DNA from: Pachyseris speciosa
Taxonomy: Eukaryota > Cnidaria > Anthozoa > Scleractinia > Pachyseridae
Direction: 5' to 3'
Assembly (NCBI GenBank): GCA_016490735.1
Contig: JAEMWC010000167.1
Span: forward strand, 587,501-651,500
DNA length: 64,000 nucleotides
The notes below the pieces were generated by a model that had not been told where the DNA came from, made no database searches, and saw nothing but the letters and a program-made list of their open reading frames with translations. Within the stretch, counting starts at the first letter, position 1, and each line of letters begins with the position of its first letter. A program made the translations under genes and the position numbers. Below are positions 39,401-48,400 of this stretch, piece after piece.

Positions 39401-42400
39401 TCCACTTCGTTACCGGACAAATGAGGTTTCTCTTGGCAAAGTGGCTGGCCCCTTCGATCGTCCCCCGGTCCCTGGCTTACAGGTTAGTAGTTTTGGTGTC
39501 ATCCCCCCCAAAAGGGCAACCTGGGAAATGGCGCTTAATCGTGGATCCGTTTTCTCCTCGTGGCTCCAGCGTGAACGATGGGATTTCAGCAGATGACTTC
39601 ACCATGCAGTACATTCATGTGGACCAGAATATCTCCATGGTCTTTCGGCACGTTGGTGGGGCTCTGATGGCTAAGTTTGATATGGAAGCAGCGTATAGGA
39701 ATATTCCCGTCCACCCTTCAGATCGCTCTCTGTTTGCAAGAGGTGGCGAGGAAAGCACTATGTGGATCTGGCACCCCCTTTTGACCTATGCTCAGCCCCT
39801 TTTCTCTTTAATTCTGTGGCCGACATGCTGGAATGGATCCTTAAGGAGTGTTACCACTTACACGACCTTTTGCAGTTTTTGGACGATTTTATTACCGTAG
39901 GCCCCACTAACTCCCCGCTATGCGCCCATTACCGTAGTACTGCTAGGGAGGTCTGCAACAGGTTGGGCCTGCTTCTTCATCCCCTCAAATGCGTGGGGCA
40001 ATCGCCAGTCATGGAAGTTCTGGGCATCGAACTAAATTCAGCTGAGCAAGTCGCTAGGTTTCCGGGTACGTGGTTGGCGTTCGGGGAAGTGGTGCAATCG
40101 TCGTGAATTGAAGTCGCTAATTCGCCATCTTCATCATGCAGCTAAAGTGGTTTGGCCGGGCCGGACCTTTCAGCCCCGGATGATGGATTTGTTGTGCTGC
40201 TTTCGCAAGGGATACCATCCCATCGGCCTCAACCATGAATTTCATCAGGATCTCGAATGGCAGCACACCTTGTTGGTTTAGAATAGGGTGAGTTTCTGGC
40301 ATTTCCCTGCATGGCCTGACTCCTGCATCCGACCTTGAAGTGATCTCGGACGCAGCTGTGGCAGTGAGGTTTGGAGCTAATTTCAGAGGTGCTTGGTTTA
40401 GTGGTCCCTGAGCAGGGCCACAGGTGCCTCAATCCCTGTTGTTGTCGCTGCTAGGGTTTGGGGAGCTCAGTGGCCACGAAAGCGTGTCTTGTTTTGTTCG
40501 GACAACGAGGCAGTCATGCAAATCCTCAACACCAAGACATTTAAGGATTTTTGCTTGATGCATCTCCTCCGAGACATACTAATGTCTGCGACACGTTCTC
40601 CTTCTCCTTCTCCTTCTCCTTCTCTGCTGAGCATGTTCCTGGTGTAGAAAATGAGATTGCTGACACTTTGTCTCGTTTTCCCGTCATTGGTAGGGGTTTT
40701 AGCGATTGGCCCCGCAAGCAGACCCTCATCCGACGCTTATCCCGCAACAGCTTCTGGATCTCTTGATCTCCTCTCTTTAGAAGATCGATGCCGTAACCTC
40801 CTTCTACAGGGACTTGCTCCGTGAACACGAAGGTCGTACGCATCCCCTCAAAGGAAGTTCTATGACTTTTGTGTTCAGTCTGGTAAAATCCATGGGAATG
40901 GTTCCTCCTGTCCTGCCGATGAGTGGACGCTATGTTTGTTTGCAACCTTTCTGGCGGACCTTCTTAAGGCGTCTTCTAGAAAGGTCTACTCGCCGGCAGT
41001 CCGGTCTCTTCACATCGAGCCACTGATCAATTGCCTTCGTCTCCGGTGGGTAGTGCGTGGTATTAAGCGTTCTCAAGGCGCATCGCTGTCCACTCGCTTG
41101 CCAGTAACAGACTTAGACTTACACTTGGCGTACTGCGTAGGATTAAGCATTTTCTCCCCTTCTACGCTCGTAATCTATTTGTAAACACTATGGTATTACC
41201 GTTTTTGGATTACTACAACATCGTTTGGGGTGATAGAAATAACAAAGTATTAATGGACTCCCTTCAGGTGCTGCAGAACAGAGCTGCTAAGATTGTCCTT
41301 GATCGCCCTGCATACCCTTCTTCCCCTCAAGCGCTCTTGGATCTTAAGTGGAAAGATCTTCGTGCTAGACGCCGCATTCATAGGCTTATTTATGTCTTTA
41401 AATGTCTTCATGGCCTTTTGGACCATAATTATAATTTTACTACTGATTTGTCACTTCATAATTACCAAACGCGCCATGCCAACGATTTGAGGATTAATAG
41501 GTCTCGGTGTGGCAGAGGCCAATTACGTTCGTCGTGTTTTTTATTTAAGAAATGGAACGAGATTCCTTTAGATATCAGGAATAGCGAGTCGGTTGGGATT
41601 TTTAAAAACGCATTACATCGTTTAAAGTAGTTATCAATTAACAGTGGGACTTGTAGTTTTTACCACTAAATATTCTTAATTCTTTTTTACTTTTCTATTT
41701 TTTTTTTTAATTTTTGCTACCTTTGACAGGACTCGCCTAAAAACCACCTTAGGGTGACAGCGACCTCCTGGATAAAGATGATGATGGTGATGATGATGAT
41801 GATGATTATTATTATAAGAGACTCCATCATATGTTAATGATTTTCAAGTCCCTGGATCTTGCTCTGCCTGATCAAAGCATCTTCTGCCGCCTGTACCCCA
41901 GCATATTTTGGCTTCCTGCGTGCATTGGAATTTACTGTGCTCAATTCTAGCAATTTCTCTCCCTCATGTCACGTGACATTCCGGGACGTGGCGGTTGATT
42001 TATTGATTGCACCAACTATCCTTCGGGTGAATATTGAGGCGTCAAAGACGGATCCCCTCTGCCGTGGCACTCTCATACACATCGGTCGTGGCAAGTATCC
42101 ACAGGCTCTATGAGGGGTGGCCGCTGTAATTTCAGGGGCTCTTATATGTGATTGCACAACTAGCATCGCTTGCTTTGCTTTGCTGATCTTTGCGGATCAT
42201 TTCGCAGTCAAGGCTGACAACTAGCGGTGGATTTGTGCTCCCACTCCTCCCACCCTATTGGTAGGTAAGTATGGGGTTCGCTAAGTATTCCACTTAAGCC
42301 CGTCTTTAGTGTGCTGGTGCCGGGTGCCAGGTGCTCGCATGGTTGCCTTGGTTACCTTTAGAACATTGCTACCTTCTGCGCATCAGGCCCTTCCACCTTT

Positions 42401-45400
42401 AAGGCACCCACTCCCAGCTCATCTTTTGTCGATGAGTTAAATTTCTTTTTGGAGAGAGTGCTGAACGCGGAAGATGGCATTTTATAGATGGAAAAATAGT
42501 GTGTTCGGTTCGCCTGCCCAGGCAGCGCAGACCGTGCACGCGGAACAGGTGTTCATCACTGACCGAGGAAGCTAATACAAAACGGCTAGCATTTCCAGAA
42601 TGTGGAAAGTCCAAACGGCATTTCCTTAGTGCAAAGACAAATGAAAGAGGCACAAGTAAAAATAGTAAAGATTTCTCAGATAATTACCATAATTTGATAG
42701 CCGACGTAAAAAGCCTTAAAATGTGGTAGCCTGGAGTTACCAAGGATCGGCCATCCAAAGAGAACTAAACTAAAATGAATTCAGCCCTATTGCTGTAGTC
42801 ACTGTCACCTTCTTTTTTGGTAATTACGTCTGCTTTAAGCACATTACCACAGTTTCACACTTTTACCATTTCGCCAAATTTCTTTCTTTTCAGGTTCAAG
42901 AAATACCGTACTTTACCAACTGGTCACTTTGAAGGATATCAAAGCAATTACATTTTGGGCATCGACGACCTGGAAAAGTGGATGGCTAAATGATTCGATA
43001 AGTGATTTTATTGGTAACTACGCATCCAGCAAATGCGAAAGGAGCAAGATTCCCTCTCTTAATTTTCGGTCTGAAATCTTTCTAGCCGAAAATGGCACAA
43101 TTTTAAAATAGATTGACAAATATATGAGTTACGGTGAATGAATGGTAACAGCGACGGCGCAATGCCTAGACCACACCACACCAGTATTTTAATAAATTCT
43201 GGTTTCAAATTAGCTTAGACGATTTCCGTGACCTAGCCAATACACCGCCGAAGAAAACTGAGTAGACAAAGCCGCATTCATTTCAGGCGGGGCGGGAAGC
43301 TAGTAGTCTCCTACGCAGCCGTTCTTTGTCTCGTCACGCAACGCTCCTCGCCAGGAGCGTTGCGTGACGAGACAAAGAACGGCTGCCTAGCAGACTAGGA
43401 AGCTAGTGGCTGAATTCGAGAACAGTTCTCGGACAAATAAATCGCCAATTGGCTGAAACCGAGAACAGTTACGGGAATGCTAAAACAAGAAAGCTCTACG
43501 GCACGGAAATCGTTCAGCGACAATTCAATGCTGAGTCACCCTAAGAGAGCGCGAAAGAAACGATCTAGGTCAACCTTTCGGTCGCTAACTCGAAGTTGTC
43601 TATTCTTCTCTTCCGGTCATATTCTTTATGATTTTACCCTAGAGACCCCTTTTCCAAAGGGTAATGAGTCAAAACATACTCCAAAAAATTGAATTTATTT
43701 TTGTCTGAATTGAGTAAGCACTGTTGTATCCTGTTGCCCTGTATCACATAATAGTGTTCTTCTGCTAGCCATTTCGCATTTTGAACCGAATTTTCGTATG
43801 TTCAATCGTTTGTTAGCAAAATAGCCAGTTTGGTTTTTACTCTTTGTACGTAATTAACACGTTGTTTGAACAGCAATCAAATACGTGCAAACGAAACATT
43901 GTAGTCATCTCTGGTCATTTGTTTCCATCTCTCGTCAACACGAACTCCCGTCGAACTCGAACCCGCATTTCTGGTTTCCCTTGAAACTTCGAGTTATGGG
44001 GATAAGAACCAGCCAGAATTCAAAGCCCTTTCACAGGCAAAAAAGTGTCGGCCAAGTTCGTTTTCCCACTTATTAAATTTGAAATCATACATCAGTATCT
44101 CTTGGTAGAGAGCACTGAAAGCTAAATTACTTGGTTTCTTGTGACACTGGCATCAATTGGCTAAGACTGAGAACAGTTCTCACATTTTACAGCAAGAAGT
44201 CCTTTTGACACGCAAATTGTTCACTCGGAATTAATTGCATGCCGTTTTGATGCGTGCACAATTTTGTGGAATTTAAGGCGTACATGAAGGGAAAAAGGTC
44301 ACAAGAAGAACAAAACACGACCAAATGTCTCATTCGACAAACTTTTAGCTATATATTGTGACGCTTATATAGCTGCTTTCGCTTTCTATAACACGGTGCC
44401 GATTAGCTACGACTGAGAATATACAAAGGCAATTGAGCCGAACCTTGTCAAAATTATGCCATCGTCTTTTGACGCCAAGTGGCTGAGTTTGCGAACAGTT
44501 CTCAGCCAAAGAAAACCGAGAACAGTTATGGGAATCAAGTTAAAACAAGAAATCTCTGTGGCACGTACATCGTTCAGCGACAATTCAATGCGGAGTGATC
44601 TTGGGATTAATAAGAACCAGCCAGAATTCAAAGCCTTTTCACAGGCAAGAAATTGTGATTGTCGGCCAAGTTCATTTTCACTCGTCGTCCTCATGATCCA
44701 CTTAAACAATCATAGGTTAGGTAGAGAGTAATGAAAACGAAATTACTCCTTTTCTGGAATGTAGAGTTCACCGACATCAGTCTATTGGCTAAGACTGAGA
44801 ACAGTTCTCAAATCAACAATGAGTCCTTTTTCTACGATCGGAAAACACACGCCAATTATGCCATCGTCTTCTGACGCTAAGTGGCTGAATTTGCGAACAG
44901 TTCTGCGATAAACAAAACGCCAACTGGCTGAACCCCAAACAAAAAGCTATACAGAGCGCGATAAAATACGTTAGATGGGTAATTCCCTCTAAGATGCGAC
45001 ACCTTACTGTCCGGTTTGCCGTAAATATACTATTTTTTTGAAGGCTACCGAGACATGTGATGAACGGAGATCAGTGACTTGACGAACGAAGTCTGCACCT
45101 CAAACACGCAAGTGCTCATAACCTCGTTAACATGACACCTCGAAAGCCCCAGTTCAGTGTGTTTCATCATTTCGTAGTTTTCAGAAAAATTAATTCTTGC
45201 TTTTTAAGCGTTACATTTCAGCAGAATCTATTTGCTCCGTAGTCTGAAGAATTACTGATCATCTGTCCGCGAGAATAATCAGTTTATAAAGCTGTTTCAA
45301 GAGCATAAACAAGCGATATAAACAATGTCGATTGGCAGAAAACGACAACAGTTCTCGTTCTCAATTCTAAAAATATCTTGACCTAAATCATCCGCCGGCA

Positions 45401-48400
45401 CCTTTCAATGCATGACACGAAATCGGGAATATTGTCTGGCGTGGTGGTTCGATTGGCAGAAAACGAGAACAGTTCTCGTTCTCAATTCTAAAAATATCTT
45501 GACCTAAATCGGCCGCCGGCGACCTTTCACTGCGTGACACGAAATCGGGAATATTGTCCGGCGTGGCGGGGTTGGCGCGCGCTCAGGATAGATTTCAGAG
45601 AAAGGAGCTTGGAGTCGGACCGAGGAACGAAAATGATTGTACCAAACAGTAAATTATCAGAAGAGACAAGGTATTCTCCGAGCTGCCGAGGAAATAGTTG
45701 AAAAGGCCGTAGCGAAACAGTGCCTAAACAAGTGTATGAAAATTTTGGCGCGAAATTCAGGGAAAATGATAACTCGCTTTCCAGATTTATGGACCAAAGA
45801 AAGCTCATGAAATGTGCGTTTGGACGACGGATCGACAAACTGTTGGTAAGTTGCCATCTTCCTTATGTATACGCCTTATAGAAAAGTAAAATGAAAAGGA
45901 GAATTTCACGTTGTATGGCTCGCAACGCAATTATGTGGTACTGTGTGGTTTAATTGAAAAGTTTCCAATTTAATGTCGCCAGTACATATTTTATTTTTGT
46001 TGATATGCTTAGTTGAAGAACCACGTTAAAATTTCGTTCGTGTAGGTAGTCGATATTCACAAAGTTTCAACTCCGGTATTATTGATAAAAGACCATTGTG
46101 TAAACTCATTCATGCGTAGTTAATAGACGATGACAAACAGACATTCGAGAATAATTGCTTATCGGTGATTCACGACAGATGCTTACCAGACATGTTGTTT
46201 TCAATTCAGAATTCACCCATTCTCATTGGTGGATACTGAGAACTGTTTCTAGTTTGAGAATGAATGTGATTTCATGCTCTCTTATTGGCCAAGGCTGGGA
46301 ACAGTTCTCAGAGCGAGAAAAACATTATCAGTTTCCAGTTGAAAAGTGCATTTTCCACTTTGATATTGCACTCTGTTTATAATCAATGAAGTTTGGATTC
46401 GTTCCCAGGCCCTTACTCGTTTAGAACATGGCCAATTGTCTCTGAATTCATTGTTGATATACGTTCTTAGCGACCACACAGTAGCATTTTAAACCTCACC
46501 CCAGCGCCCCAGGGTTGCATGTGAAGGCCAGCTTTTTTTCACCATGGGTAGGTGGGGTACCTCACCGTCCCGAGGTCCCCCACCGCCATGTGAACAGGCC
46601 CTAAGGGTTTGAGGTTTCTTTTCAGTTTTATACCTGTATAAACTGTCAACTGCAAAAGCTTGGACAAGCAAAATCATGAATTGGGCCATACTCAAAAGGA
46701 TACGAAAGAAATTAGTCATATTGCTTGAGTTAATTAAGAAGTCAGGATCCATCAGTTCATACAGTGTTAGAGTCTGTGTATCTCTCATTTTAATACATAC
46801 AGTATCTTTTGGGCCCATCTTCCAAGCAAAAGCTTAACGTCAACGTGGCATCATCATCAAAAAATTCTGCTGCAAAAGCGTCCCACCATACGTTATCACC
46901 ATCCTACCAAAAGCAGACATCAGTGAAGATTTAAATAAAATTGTTATATTCCATTAGCAATCAATAATACTGCACAGAACACAAGTAAAGCAATGTGATA
47001 GCTCAGTTGAGAAAATTAATTTGATATTTTGACGCAAATGTTCCCATCATCGGTATCCTTATATAATGATTATGACGATGATGATGGCAATGCTGATGAT
47101 GACAGTGATAATGATAATGATAGTACATTAACGATAAAATTCTTTTAGATAACTGGTACACTGATACTGTGTGCTTCAAAGGTTCACTTTCAGAAGTAAG
47201 GGCAGAAACAACACATGAAGATTTTTGCTTTTGGTTACAGACTGTATTAACTAGGATAAAACTTTACACTTGACATATTTGGAATTACTGCATTTTTTGC
47301 AAGACAAAGTGAAAGTTGGTTACCATGGAAATCTACATTGAAGACACAGAACTTTGTAGTGTACAACTTGCCATTTAAGATGCTAAGGCGTTTCTGGCCT
47401 TGGCAACACTTTTCATAACACTATAAAAGACCTGGGTGGAATTATTTAGGCAAGGATGCTACCTGGTGGAATCAGGTAAAGAATATTACCCAAATTAATG
47501 CCATCAACATCATATTTCTGACTGGGGTACCTTACACTAAACAGCAACAAACCTAAAGCCATAAATTTTGCACTTCGGGTTCCCTGGAAATGTTTTGAAC
47601 ATTCTTAAAAATAGGGTGATTGTTACTGGAGATAGGACTTTTCTTCCATCTTCCATAACCACACAACTTAAAAAATTCAAATCTCTTGAAAATTTCAAAA
47701 GGTCAATTGAACAAGAACAAAGTTTGCTGACTTCTTTTAAGTAAATGTTGGTGGTGTGTTTGAGTTATAAAGCAAGGAAAAAATGAAAAGTATCTCAAAT
47801 ATGAAGGGTCAAAAGGAGTAACAAGGGAGAGGTTACAAACAATATTCAACTGCTGCAAATATTTCAAGAATTCTCCAAGAAAGGTGGGTGATTTGGCTTG
47901 GGACAGGTGATTTATGGAGTGTAACAACAGTTTGTGACAAAAGCTTCCTCAGAATAACCATTCCTTCTCTAAAAGCACTACATTTGGAGACAGGAAGGAA
48001 AAATTCCAAATTTCATGCCATCAGCTATTTCAAAACAAAAAAACACCAAAGAATACCATTGGATAGTTATTCACTTGAATGGTTACACCCCAGGATTTTG
48101 TCCACAAAATCAAAAGGTAGGACCATCTTATACAGCATAGTAAACAGTACCACAGAAATATTGTTGCTTAATAGCTTCAATTTGAATGGTCACACTTAAT
48201 GGCCACCTTTGCAGGGATTCAGAAATGAGTTGATGTTTCTGTAAAAAATGTGATGAGTACGCGAAAAGACAAACAGGAAAAAGCTTCTCGTATTTCTCTA
48301 TATCGGTTACAACACTGGACATGTGACAGACCAATAATATATGGTCCAAAACACAAGTCAAAGACTTGTTAGAGACCTCCCTCAGTCTCTTCTAGTTCTC

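Larger units (their letters stand above)
20249..46601. mobile_element. outer long-arm inverted-repeat element (26.4 kb)
   Basis: Both ends read GGGCCTGTTCACATGG inward and are flanked by TAA (20246-20248 and 46602-46604). The arms are inverted copies: left about 20249-35655 once the nested insert 22785-34560 is removed, right about 43180-46601. They share long blocks but have indels; for example, the right arm lacks about 300 bases near 20510-20815. Within each arm, stretches of about 0.5-1 kb are repeated in the same direction. TAA duplications and GGGCC ends recall PIF/Harbinger elements, while long composite arms recall fold-back elements. No transposase of its own was recognised in the centre. 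Confidence 0.65.
19091..46800 (-). other. LDB1 intron 3 (27.7 kb)
   Basis: Lies between the Ser-splitting exons 3 and 4. Nearly all of it is mobile DNA: a palindromic MITE, a LINE tail, and a 26.4-kb outer element with an 11.8-kb element nested inside. Confidence 0.95.
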
